From Parelaphostrongylus tenuis (lineage: Eukaryota; Nematoda; Chromadorea; Rhabditida; Metastrongylidae), in contig JAHQIW010007363.1 in assembly GCA_019055375.1 (NCBI GenBank), forward strand, positions 1-64,000: 64,000 nucleotides of DNA, written 5' to 3'. Position numbers and translations under genes: made by a program. This document shows, piece by piece, positions 24,601 through 34,169 of this stretch. Under the pieces are notes generated by a model that saw only the letters and a list, made by a program, of their open reading frames with translations, was not told the DNA's origin and made no database searches. Positions within the stretch are counted from its first letter, which is position 1; every line of letters begins with the position of its first letter.

Positions 24601-27600
24601 TCTCGTGGTCCATAAAGGGATAAAGCTGTAGGTGTTGATTGAATCCTGAGGGAAGTGCCACGCCTTCTCATCATCTAGTACCGTTTGAGGCCATTTCAAT
24701 GCACATCGAGCCATTTCGGAAGCTCGTGGTTGCTTACAGATGTATCAAGTCGTCGCCGCTGACCTCCCAGACAAGTCTGGTACAAGAACAAGATCCCGGA
24801 AGGATGAAAGGCATATTTGAGTCCTGAACGTGGAATCGAACCATCGACAATTGATTGCTCGACAATGTGTGTCACAGAGGACCTCAAACCACTGCGCCAC
24901 ACGCGCTCTACATCTTTTTTAATGTATGTATAAAACGAATCAATCGTTCGGTGCTGACTGATCCGCTGGGAAATTCGCCATTCATTCGACTTTATCAAAG
25001 GTGAAGGAAGTGAATGGATGGACGTTCAAATGCTAATACAATGGATTGCGCGGGTATCTACCAAAAAACCTGACTGGCTCGCCCCGCGGTGATTGAACCA
25101 ACGACTACGTTTACAGGGCAAGTGCTGCGTAGCGCTGCGCTACGTACACCTTGGTATTACAGAATTGACAGACATGAATTGTAGTAGTCATCAGACAAAG
25201 ATACCTTCGCTTGCAGCTCGGCGATCTTTGAGCGTAAATCTTTGGTGGTCAGCATGTTCACGAGATCTTTCAATTCTGGCAAAAAGAGAGGAAAACTGAG
25301 ATTAGTGTGTTGGTAAAACAAAAGAGTAATATACACAGATAAATAAAATACCATTTTGAATTTCTCTATTCTGTGCTGTTAGAGTTCGTAACTCCTCGGA
25401 AAGACAATTGATCTTTGAATCGAAATCAGCAATCGCCGCTTCGTCGCACACTTCGAAGTTCTCCTTCAATGAAAAATCTAAGACAACTGAAAAAAACCAG
25501 CTACACACCTCAGCAAACCTAAAAGTTGAACAGTACTGAAAAACGTAGAGTGATAGCAGAGCTCAGTGGCCACGGTGGTATAGTGGTAGTAATCTTCCCC
25601 GGCATGGGGAAACGCGGGTTCAATTCCCTTCCGTGACCCAATGCTTCGCATATCACTCAGTCTCCTTGGATATAATATGTTGTGTAAAAAGCTGGCAGTG
25701 TTTTGAATTTCTAACACTACTTTGCAATGAGATTGCTATTGCTCAGTTGCACATTTTCTCGCGAACATTTTGATATACAACTTGCCCATACTTGCTTTAA
25801 GATAGAGCTTTCCTGATAACAATTTGTCTGCTATTTATGCTCGAATGACGCGTAGGGGAAAACGCTAGAGAAGCGGCGCACAAAATTAATGGGGTTTCCT
25901 GTGGACGGCCCAAGCGCACCTGATCCTCCAGACTGTTATCTCCACATTTGAACTTCACGAACCACTACCTAGTCGCCCTTTCTGGAACCATATCATCACC
26001 CCATGCAATTCCATCACAAAAATCAAACTAAAGAACCAAAACAACGCGAATTTTTTGCACAACCTATCACACAGTACCATCATAACACTGTCATACAGCG
26101 GTAAAGTATAAATGGTACTCTTCCTTAAACGGCAACTAACGAATAATGGACTTCATTTGATGGACAAGAATTTTTCATAAGAATGTCAGTATTCATTCGA
26201 AAGCTCAATTCTTTGGCTAGCGCGATACGTGGCCGTTCTTTGAAGAAACTCTTTATTATAACGCTTCAACGAAAGGAAACGCTTGTGTTTTACGCGTGTT
26301 TATTGCAAGATAGAGCTCTTTCCTTAGACTTCTTATGACCATTCGATAGCGTAAGATTTAAAGATTCCAACGCTGTACTTATTTTCTGGAAAGGCCGCTT
26401 CTCTGCAGTGTGTCAGGGAATATAAGATCAGATTCACATAGCAAACATGAGTATTTTTGGCATCCTACGGAGCGAGGGAGCAGGGCAAATGCGGCGATTT
26501 CACGACGGCCGTCGGTCGCTATGCTCTTCGGCCAGTGTTATGTAGGTGCGTTTTTGGAATTTGATCGGGAATTGTTTCTCCGCTTTAGAGTAAAATCCAG
26601 ATCAAACGTATAATCCTGATAGTAGAAGATTTCCTCAACACGTTCATGTGCTTTTCGTAATCTCAGCGAAGTAACAGTTGAATTGCGCGGTCGATGTAAA
26701 ACATAATGTCATTTTGAATTTGACAACTTTGTGGAATGGTGCTTTGAAAACGAGCCACGTACCACGCTAGCCAGAGATTTGAGCTTTCGAATGATTACTA
26801 ACTTTCTTATGAAAAAATCTCGTACAGCGAATGAGGCCGAGTATTCATTTGTTATTGCATAACGGAAAAGAAAAAAAAAACACATGGAGGGTAGAGAAGC
26901 AAGTACTCACTTGATTGGCGTAGAAAATTTTCTGCTTACCAATCATCTTCTCCTTCAACGTACCCGACGCTGCCAAGGACTCCAGCACCTTCAGGACCAG
27001 CTAAAAAAAAAACGTTTTCCTATCGATTCAACGAAGCATGCTAATAACAACTCGAGCAAAGCAACACAAAATAGATATGAAAGTGAGCGAATGGACATAG
27101 ATAAACACACGAATAAACGAATTTTATTGAGCACCATAAGTTTTAATCAGAGTGATAAATAACTCCCAATACTGACTGTTTATTAACCTCAGCAAACTTC
27201 AATATAATTCCTGATTTTCTTCTTTAAACAAAACACGAGGTGTTAAAATAAACTTTATTTGACAGCTGACGTTTCGGAGTTCGCCTTTAGAGCCTGGAAA
27301 GGTAAAATTGTCCGCAATCCAATCAGTCAAACACCTCCATTAGTCATTTAGAAAAAATCACCACACCTAGATCTCAATCACATCAAGCACAAAATCAACT
27401 CTCAACATACTCACCGCTTTTTATATGTTCTTCACGGCATGATTCAATTGAAGACCACCAGAAGGAGATCCCACCAAAACGACAGTCTTATATACTGGCT
27501 CATATCACGAGTGTTTACGAGGCATTCCTAACTGCGGTTTATGGTTGGATTGGTCGTATTAATCCAAAGCGCTTCCAAGATCTTTCGCGCTGATGTTTTT

Positions 27601-28942
27601 TGCTCTTGCGCAAGGATGGTGACTTCGATTTCAGAATCAACTCCGTCGTGTTTCTGTGCTCTATGTGTCCCTAGCGGGGTGTTCCGTCTATTAAGACGCT
27701 TGTCAGCTAGGTGTTCTTCTATGCGGGCGTAGAGCCGCCTACCCGTTTCGCCAATATATTCATCACTACACGCTTTGCAAGAGATTAAGTAGAAAAACAT
27801 CAGAGCGAAAGATCTTGGAAGCGTTTTGGATTAATACGACCAATCCAACTATAAACCGCAGGGAGGAATGCCTCGTAAACACTCGTGGTGCCTCTCTTTC
27901 CGGTGATCTCCATTTGGATCATTTAGTGGAACACATATAAAAAGCGGTGAGTATGTTGAGAGTTGATTTTGTGCTTGATGCGATTGAAATCTAGGTCTGG
28001 TGATTTTTTAAAGGAGTAATGGAGGTGTTTAACTGACTGGATTGCGGACAATTTGACCTTTCCAGGCTCTGAAGAAGGCGAACTGCCGAAACGTCAGCTG
28101 TCGAATAAAGTTCATTCTAACACCTCGTGTTTTGCTTGAAGAAGGAAACCAAGAGTAATAAACACCAAATTTACTCAGCAGGAGCAAATAAAATTGCATA
28201 ATTTTGGCATCTTTCAATTGCGCATTTTCTTGCAAACAATTTCGTATACAACTTATCTAAGCCTGTTTCAAGATGGAGCTCTCTAGGGTACAAATTTGCT
28301 TGATACTCATTCGGGGATGGTGCGTAGGGAAAAATGCTAGTAAAGCGACTTAGAAGATTAATGGAGCTTGGAGCGATAATACGGTTCCAGGAAGGACGGC
28401 TAGGAAGTGGTTCGCAAAGTTCGGAGCTGGGAGAGAACACTCTGGACGATCAGTCGCGCCCGGGGCGTTCACAGGAGGCTCCGTTAATGTTATGGCGCCA
28501 CTTCTCTAGCATTTTCCCTTACGCGCCATTCGTGCACAAGTACCAAGCGAATCTCCTCTCACCACAGTTCCATCTCAAAGCAAATATAGGCAAGTTGTAT
28601 ATGAAAATGTTCACAAGAAAATGCGCAATCGAATAAGATCAAAATCATACAGTTTTGGTTACCTTTGGTTGAAAATTCTGATGTTTATTTCTCTAGTGTC
28701 AAAACTTATGTAACGAGTTAATGGAACAGCAACTAGCACATCAAATCACATACGGTTTTTTCCGAATTCTTGCCGAAGATTCGTGAAGACATCCGTTGCG
28801 CTGTAAGGCCGATTCTGTTCAATCATATATTCGGTTATCTTTGCGGATGCTGGAATCACAGAACTAGGAACACGAGGGAGATTCTTAAGACAAAATGCGG
28901 TCAACAGGACGTACCTCTCTGCTCCAAGTCGTTCTTAGACAT
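21698..28942 (-). CDS. HOP2: HOP2/PSMC3IP meiotic recombination protein (one frame-breaking base)
   Basis: HOP2 partners MND1 to help DMC1/RAD51 pair homologous chromosomes in meiosis. Exons found: 28942-28915 (ATG), 28849-28754, 27000-26911, 25463-25352, 25275-25205, 22876-22810, 21846-21787 and 21730-21698 (TAA). They give the N-terminal winged helix (YMIEQNRPYSATDVFTNLRQ, then LKEKMIGKQKIFYANQ), the coiled coil (FDSKINCLSEELRTL, ELKDLVNMLTTKDLRSKIAE) and the C-terminus (MDMLNTIMENSPMPKREL, GIELGDT). These follow human PSMC3IP closely; about 184 residues are accounted for against 217. Two defects: exon 2 has six A where five would keep the frame into exon 3, and a short exon for the Arg/Lys-rich stretch between exons 6 and 7 was not located. 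Its introns hold SINEs, a Penelope-like element and a mariner remnant. Confidence 0.82.
22180..22760. repeat. interspersed repeats of family R inside HOP2
   Basis: HOP2 intron sequence with units resembling 50280-50400 and 34850-34920 (the shared string is CCTAAGCAGCCTA-like). Further right is a unit with GAAATCTCTAAGATTTATGCTATCGAAAG. No exon was seen here, though the missing HOP2 exon should lie between 21847 and 22809. Confidence 0.4.
23205..23400 (-). repeat. SINE family B body
   Basis: Minus-strand 3' body of family B (GGCGTTGATCAATTCCTGAGGG, then CCCAGACAGGTCTAGGAGG) in a HOP2 intron. The tRNA-like head is lost or unrecognisable. Confidence 0.5.
24235..24330 (-). repeat. SINE family B tRNA-like head
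   Basis: The minus strand reads an A box (GTGGTGCACTGG) and a B-box-like region across CGATAGTTCGACACTGC. It is truncated and lies in a HOP2 intron. Confidence 0.5.
24470..24600 (-). repeat. interspersed repeat shared with 61970-62110
   Basis: The minus strand (CGCGCGACGTCAAATCTC, then ATGGCGGCGTCGTGTC, then GGCGGACAGCCAGATACG) matches the plus strand at 61970-62110. Arginine-rich frames in either copy belong to this repeat. Confidence 0.65.
24605..25150 (-). repeat. two tandem tRNA-derived SINEs in HOP2 intron
   Basis: 24605-24910 is a nearly complete family B SINE on the minus strand: A box GTGGCGCAGTGG, B box GGTTCGATTCC, body and 3' end. 24950-25150 is a diverged relative with its head near 25100-25140. 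The same pair, in the same order and at the same distance from the HOP2 coiled-coil exon, occurs at 58400-58840. Both insertions therefore predate the segmental duplication. Confidence 0.7.
25568..25641 (+). repeat. tRNA-like SINE head, family C
   Basis: A-box TGGTATAGTGGTAG and B-box GGTTCAATTCC are present and the acceptor arms nearly pair (GCCACGG with CCGTGAC). The anticodon loop lacks U33 and the T stem is mismatched, so it is a pseudo-tRNA or SINE head and not a working tRNA. A matching head lies at 59560-59632 in the duplicate. Confidence 0.6.
25720..25915. repeat. mariner-derived short element
   Basis: Carries CACATTTTCTCGCGAACATTTTG, then GAATGACGCGTAGGGGAAAA. It is shared with 28195-28635 and 45050-45490, which contain a mariner-like N-terminal coding trace. 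Confidence 0.5.
27215..28146. mobile_element. Penelope-like element fragment with inverted arms
   Basis: Two inverted arms of about 340-370 bp (about 27215-27585 and 27800-28146; outer sequence AAACACGAGGTGTTA against its complement) surround a short coding core. Both arms contain a CTGACGTTTCGG-type motif and the AGCCTGGAAAGG segment. The core encodes a GIY-YIG endonuclease on the minus strand. Penelope-like retroelements end in such a domain and often carry LTR-like repeats in inverted order, which fits. It lies in the intron between HOP2 exons 2 and 3. Confidence 0.7.
27528..27800 (-). CDS. GIY-YIG endonuclease domain of a Penelope-like element
   Basis: A 90-residue frame beginning MFFYLISCKACSDEYIGETG, followed by RRLYARIEEH, TPLGTHRAQKHDG and EVTILAQEQKTSARKILEALW. 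The Y-L-I near residue 4, YIGETG and the downstream R and H are hallmarks of GIY-YIG nucleases. Penelope-like elements use this domain to nick target DNA for reverse transcription. No reverse transcriptase is joined to it, so this is a 5'-truncated copy. The ATG is internal to the original polyprotein and is probably not a native start. Confidence 0.75.
   Translation of the reverse strand: MFFYLISCKACSDEYIGETGRRLYARIEEHLADKRLNRRNTPLGTHRAQKHDGVDSEIEVTILAQEQKTSARKILEALWINTTNPTINRS
28190..28636. pseudogene. internally deleted mariner element with inverted ends
   Basis: The ends are inverted repeats: TTTCAATTGCGCATTTTCTTG at about 28210, and its complement near 28610. The middle encodes a mariner N-terminal trace on the plus strand (TARKWFAKFGAGRENTLDDQ, then SRPGRS). 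Relatives lie at 45050-45490 and 25720-25915. It sits in the intron between HOP2 exons 2 and 3. Confidence 0.65.
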
Positions 28943-29149
28943 CTTCCGAGCAAAAATGTGGTCGACGAATCAGAAAACCTTTTGAAAAGCAGCTCTAGGA
29001 CGAGAAGAAACACAAGCCAACCATCAGCATTCAACCCTCCTATTTGAGGAAGTCTAGCGCTCCAATTCAAAACTGCGCTCCAATGATACCTGCTGAATAG
29101 CGGGAACGCTCAGCCTTTCGAATCTTTGTGTTCATTTCTTTTTCCAACC

Positions 29150-29600
29150 TTCTTTCTTTTGTCTGCCTATCCGTCTCGCTTTCGCTCTCTCTCTCCCTCT
29201 CTCTCATTCCTATCCCTGTCCCTATCTCTGTCTCTGTCTCTGTCTCTACCCCTCTATCTCTATTTCTGTCTCCTTTTCTGTCTGTCTGTCTCTAATTCTT
29301 CACCTCTACCTCTAACTATATATCTATATTTCTATATCTACATGCCTCTATCTCTATGTCTCTGTCTCGACCTCTATATCTTTATCTCTATCTCTGTATC
29401 TACCTCCATCTCTATATCTCATTTTTATCTCTATCTCCACCTCTATTTGCATCTCTGTATTTCTTTCTATACCTCCTTCTCCATCTCCCTGTCTCTCTGT
29501 CCCCCCCTCTCTCTCTCTCTTTGTTCCTTCTTCTTTACATTCTTCTTTATTGTTACTTTTTCTTTGACGTTTATTTCTTCATTTCTCCTAGAACTCCGCA
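29150..29600. repeat. long pyrimidine (CTCTNT) tract
   Basis: About 450 bp of degenerate CT-rich tandem sequence with TCTCTG, TCTCTA and TCTCTC units. It lies between the HOP2 start and the ESCO remnant. Long frames across it (29126-29691) are low-complexity artefacts. Confidence 0.9.
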
Positions 29601-29927
29601 TGTAAGTGAGTCAGGATTGCAACCTCCTCGTTTCGTTCATACTTATATGGCAGGTTTTCCGTTCTATCGGCAGTCCATATGGTTTCACTGAGGGACGGTT
29701 GATCTGATGTTCTTCAGTTATTTTCAAGACATTAGCCTAATGAACTTAATTTGTTTCCTGCTTTCAAGAGAGTTCGATTAACGAAATTGAGCGGACAATA
29801 AACGTTGGGCAAGCTGGAAGACATCCTTGGGAAGTTGGTTTCAATATGCTCTTATTGATATTTTTGGATACTGATTCTTCTATTTTTGCTTTGATTTTTA
29901 CCACAGCATGTTTTCAGATGAGGATAT

Positions 29928-30145
29928 AAACCGTGCAGAGAATGCGGTGACATAAGAGATACTGATTTCCTCGCTTCATTGTCTTCAAGGGAAGATTCCG
30001 CTGGACTGCAGATGACCGTTCTTTGAGCTTGCTGAAACAAAGCCGACTCTCAGAAAGAAGAGATTGAGGCTTTCTGGCAATGAAAATGACGAAACAGACC
30101 TTCCTTGATGTTGGTCAGAAGTGTATGGGACAGTACTGTAAGCAG
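29928..30145 (+). pseudogene. decayed ESCO/Eco1 exon
   Basis: Counterpart of the open exon at 62188-62420. It keeps the acceptor (TTTTCAG|ATGAGG), pieces of the FFASLSS region and the end (FLDVGQKCMGQYCKQ). The frame is broken by stops (for example TAA just after GTGACA) and by small indels, and the donor has changed from GTACGA to ACACGA. It is therefore not usable as an exon. The SINE that follows (about 30205-30300) is also shared with the copy at 62481-62560. Confidence 0.8.
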
Positions 30146-30204
30146 ACACGATTAGGTGATTTACCATAACAGGTGTAAATTACTAGCGATCGAAAGAGTG
30201 ACTA

Positions 30205-30300
30205 CAAAATGGGAGTCACGGCAGTGCAAAGGTTATCATGCACCCACCGCAGAGCGTCTTACGCGAGTTCAACTCTCCGAGCCCGACGTTCGCAGCTTTG
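30205..30300 (+). repeat. tRNA-like SINE head, family C
   Basis: Degenerate copy of the element at 62481-62560 in the same place relative to the ESCO exon (CACGGCAGTGCAAAGGTTA against CGCGGTGGTGCAGTGGTTA). It is a shared insertion that dates before the duplication. Confidence 0.6.
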
Positions 30301-30414
30301 CGTATCACTCAACATCTTGGATTTATTGTTATTACTCTTAATTTGAGTGTAACACATCATCTTTTGTTTTGAGTGTTTTCTTGAGTTCACGCTCAATTTT
30401 CCACATATCTCGTA

Positions 30415-30975
30415 ATTATTATTTGAGCCAACATGTCGTGTGGTCTGTTAATTGGGCTGTCTTATAGAGCCCGATACGCGTGTTTCGGCGCTCAGTCCCC
30501 TATACTAAGAGTAGGCGGCGACGTACATTTTCTCCCGAAAGGATTGGCTAAAGACGAAGAGACGACCAACTAATGAGACCGTCAAGGTCGAAACATGTGC
30601 ATCGGGCTCTATAAGTCAGCCCATTTGACAAACCACGTGACATGTTGGCTCAAATTATAATTATGAGATATATTGAAATTTGAGCGTGGTCTTAATAGAA
30701 CACTCGAAACAAAAGGTATGATTTACTGACTATGCCAGCCAAGAGCAATCAAGTGTACAACACCGTGTGTTCGGTAATAATTTCACCTGACATACAGTGT
30801 AAAATGTTCGTTTTCGCCTACTCTTGGTGTAGGGAACTGAGCGCCCCGAGAGGATTGGCTAAAGATGAAGGGTACCGCCTGACTGATGAGACCGTCAAGG
30901 TCGAAACATGTGCATCGGGCTCTACAAGTCAGCCCATCTAACAGACCACGTGACACGTTGGCCAAGTAATAATTA
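30415..30975. repeat. foldback-family (HP) repeats in inverted arrangement
   Basis: 30415-30510 carries GAGCCAACATG and a CACGTGTTTCGG-like motif; 30540-30665 and 30840-30975 are copies in the opposite sense (ACCGTCAAGGTCGAAACATG occurs twice, at about 30577 and 30890). No gene is present. Confidence 0.65.
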
Positions 30976-31454
30976 CGAGATACGTAACACATGAGTTATT
31001 GCCTTTTTATAGGCCAGTAGACTAAGGGACGGTGCCCGAGTGGTTCGCGATACTCGACACAGGGAGAATCCGGTTATTTTCGAGATTGCAAATAGACGTG
31101 CTCAATCATTCTTCTACGACGTTCGTCAAGAGGGTAAAATCTAGTGAGCGATGAATGCGAGGACAAGCCGAATGTTAGATTTACTGGAATCCACACAGTG
31201 AAGCTAGTTTTATAAGAGTCATGTAATATTAGCCTTATTATGATATTTTAGAAACTTGTCATGTTTAGTTAAGGCGAAGTTATTGCTAGGTGTAGTACTG
31301 GCAGTTGGATGGCTGATGTTTTTGCGAGTTCACCTTCCTCAGAGCCACGATTTGCATCACGTTATACTATTCGTATGATTCGGTGGATTATTGATGGCGT
31401 CTAAACCTAACTTCGCGTCGGCTAAACAGAGGGAGTACTCAAGATTTCCATGTA

Positions 31455-31750
31455 TGTGCTTGTGGCGCAAATGTTAGAGATGCTCTAGATCACACACGTG
31501 GTACATGGTTCGATCCCACCCTCAAGATCACCAATTCTTCGATCCGTCGAGGGCCGGTCTGTTGCTACCAGACTTGTCTAGGAGCAACACTGACTTGATA
31601 CATTGGTAGGGCACCGCGATTCATTGTAAAAGCCGGATATGCATTGAATCACCTTCAACGGAGTTAAAAATCAAAGGCGAATGCATGGCGCATCCCTCAT
31701 GGATTGATAAACATCAACAGCTATATCCTTTTTATCCTTTATTCATTGAA
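31455..31750 (+). repeat. tRNA-derived SINE, family B, near complete
   Basis: The head has A box GTGGCGCAAATG and B box GGTTCGATCCC (about 31460-31518). The body follows (CAGACTTGTCTAGGAGCAAC, CACCTTCAACGGAGTT), and the 3' end carries GGCGCATCCCTCATGGATTG and CAACAGCTATATCC. It is the only full plus-strand copy in the window and serves as reference for the minus-strand copies. Confidence 0.75.
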
Positions 31751-31884
31751 GCCGAGATTTATAAAAATTGATGTTTTGAACTTTTAGTGGGATATGGCGC
31801 ATTTGATAGAAAATGTGACAGATTTGGAGAGGCATGATGGATATCCATACCAATATAGTGATATAAAACAGTTTCAGATATACC

Positions 31885-32080
31885 CAATGATGTGCAAAAC
31901 TTTTGCGTCAGGCGGGACTCGAACCTACATCTCACCTTATCTGGGGCGCGTGCTCTAACTCGTTGCACTACTAGCGCCCGTTTTTGCCATTACTCTTTCT
32001 TCGCTAAAACGCATCTGTCTGTCAGCAACCAACGGTTAAAGGTTAGCCCAGGTAGTTCCAGATATAGTCGTCCTGTCTTA
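31885..32080 (-). repeat. tRNA-derived SINE, family A
   Basis: The minus strand reads CCGTTGGTTGCTGACAGACAG, then the head with A box GTGCAACGAGTTAGAG and B box GGTTCGAGTCC, then TGACGCAAAAGTTTTGCACAT. It matches the plus-strand reference at 61385-61600. Confidence 0.7.
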
Positions 32081-32564
32081 AGCCATGGTCAAGATGCATT
32101 TAGTCGCCTATAACTGTTCATTTTTCTCACCTCCACTTAATCGCCGTTATTTTTTATAGGAAAGAGCGTAACTATTTGGCTGAACACGACGGCTATATAC
32201 TTCAAATTCACCCTGATTCGCAGTTTGCTCTAAGGCGGTAGGTGCGGAAAGTGACTGAGGTTGATTGTTTCTAAATCAACACTTCTACTACTGTGAATTT
32301 CATTTTTTGTAGATAGAGACTCTTTCTCTCCGTTTCAGGATCTTGTGGACAGCAGCGTGGATTTTTGCGCCTATCTGTCAATATGGGAACGGGACAAAAG
32401 AAGAGCTATATGGTCATTAGTTACCAACGAGGTTTTCATGCTACTATATTCGTCTAACTCTTATCTCTGGATTTTGCAAGACTGAAATTATTCATCACGG
32501 TGGAATCTGAGTGGAAATTATAGTCATAGTTCTTCGATCGACCGTTTTTTATGGACCTCGCTCT

Positions 32565-33045
32565 AAAACAATAATAATTTGGTAATCAGAAAACATGTTT
32601 TGAGCCTTTGATGAGGTCTGGTAGGGCACTTATACAGTACTAGATGGGCCCCTTTCACCCTTACGGGCTCATGAGTAGCACAGTGCCGTTCGGTTCAACT
32701 GATCGCTTGCGGATACACCCTACCTGTGGGAAAGTAGGAAGAGATTCGTGATTACCGAAATATTATTGTTTTTGAGCAAGGTCTATAAAAATAGCCGAAT
32801 GAACAGGTATGATTCATGATACTAGCCACGATCTCGACTGTTCGTCACTGCAATGTCAGGGGATTTATCACTTGAGTTGCGGTGATTTGTCATTCAGCGT
32901 CGCTTCCCACAAGTCGAGTGTATTCCCAGGAAGCAGTTGAGCCGAAGGGTACTGTGCTACTGATGAGCTTGCAAGGGCGAAGCGGACCCACCTAGTATTG
33001 TATAGATGCTCTAACCAGACCTCACAAAAAGACTCAAAACATGTA
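32565..33045. repeat. foldback-family (HP) repeat pair
   Basis: Inverted halves: TTTTGAGCCTTTGATGAGGTCTG near 32600 and its complement (CAGACCTCACAAAAAGACTC, allowing changes) near 33015. Between them are segments of the foldback family such as GATGAGCTTGCAAGGGCGAAG. Confidence 0.6.
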
Positions 33046-33549
33046 TTGTGTTTATCAAATTAGTCGTAGTATCATAGCTATCAACATACTCAAATAACTC
33101 TTGTCATCAGCGCTGTTACGAAGTAACGATATCTTATGAGAATGGAGACGTGCAATCTATTCAATTTTAGGCCATACTGAATTGAGCTTGGCCAGATTTT
33201 CCGGTTTTCATTTTCAGCAGTTCATCACTATTCAAAAAAAATTGTTCGACTTTCGAAGTTATCTTGTGAATAACGAGTGAATAAAGAAATGTTCACATTC
33301 TTAGATGACTACACTCAGTTGACTTTCTCACCAAATTTCTACTCGTTCTATCTCAGAACTCGTGATGTTGTAGGATAGATGTTCCAAATTGGGGAGAAAG
33401 AATGATTACAGGTGGAAATGTGTTAGATTGGTGCAGAGATAATGCGGCTCCAAACCGGTCTGACACACAAAGACTCCGTTCCTCTGCATTTACAGGCCAA
33501 AGTGATTTAACAGAAGGGCTGGTCGTAAATATAGCGGGCAATCGGAGCA

Positions 33550-33840
33550 GACGAAGTGACTGTTAGAAAGGTTGAGATCCGAACATTGAGAACTCAAGAC
33601 GATCACCTCGATAATTGCTCTCAATTGATCGATGTCAACCTCCCATGGCCGGCCACTGTGTTCCTAACTTTTTAGACTTTCGTCTCCTTTGCGAAAACTC
33701 TTGAACCACTGTTGCACTGTAGGTTCGTTAGCACTTCTTGGCCCAGATGTACTGTTGATCTTGTGGGTCTCACTTCTGCTTTAAGAACCATTTTGAACTC
33801 AAAGCATGAAACCACAATTTTTTGTGCAATAGTTAGTATT
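33550..33840 (-). pseudogene. mariner transposase N-terminal remnant
   Basis: The minus strand encodes GPRSANEPTVQQWFKSFRKG, then a stop-interrupted stretch and EHSGRPWEVDIDQL. This is the helix-turn-helix region of a mariner-type transposase (QQWFKSFRKGD, SGRP). It is frame-broken and has no catalytic core. Confidence 0.6.
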
Positions 33841-34169
33841 CTCTCTTTAGTTCAAAATAAATATTAAATAAACAACAATGAAACATCATTAGCAACAACA
33901 TAGAGCGAGTGAGTCAAAACGACACATGATGTTACCGCATTTTTCTAAGAACACATTCCAATAACAAGCGACCAATGTAAAAAGGCATGAACAGCAGCTC
34001 TTTCGGTACCAAACTGATAGTAACTTTTCTCCGTGACTAACTGACATCTCGTCTTTGAGTATTTAATCTCTTTAACTTTTACACAACGAGGTGACAAGTG
34101 CTTGCACCACCACAATGGATGAGAATAAGTTAAGCCAAAAATGCTTGTCGAAGATGAAATATAAAAATT

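Noticed and set aside
24696..24998. EWRISQR-containing frame as the missing HOP2 exon
   Set aside because: It falls in a SINE that is repeated elsewhere, so the EWR resemblance is chance.
25568..25641. Functional tRNA gene
   Set aside because: A and B boxes are present, but U33 is missing and the T stem has mismatches. A duplicate with the same flanks shows that it is a SINE head.
29126..29691. 159- and 111-codon Ser/Leu-rich frames
   Set aside because: They lie entirely in the CT-rich low-complexity tract, so the open frames come from base composition.
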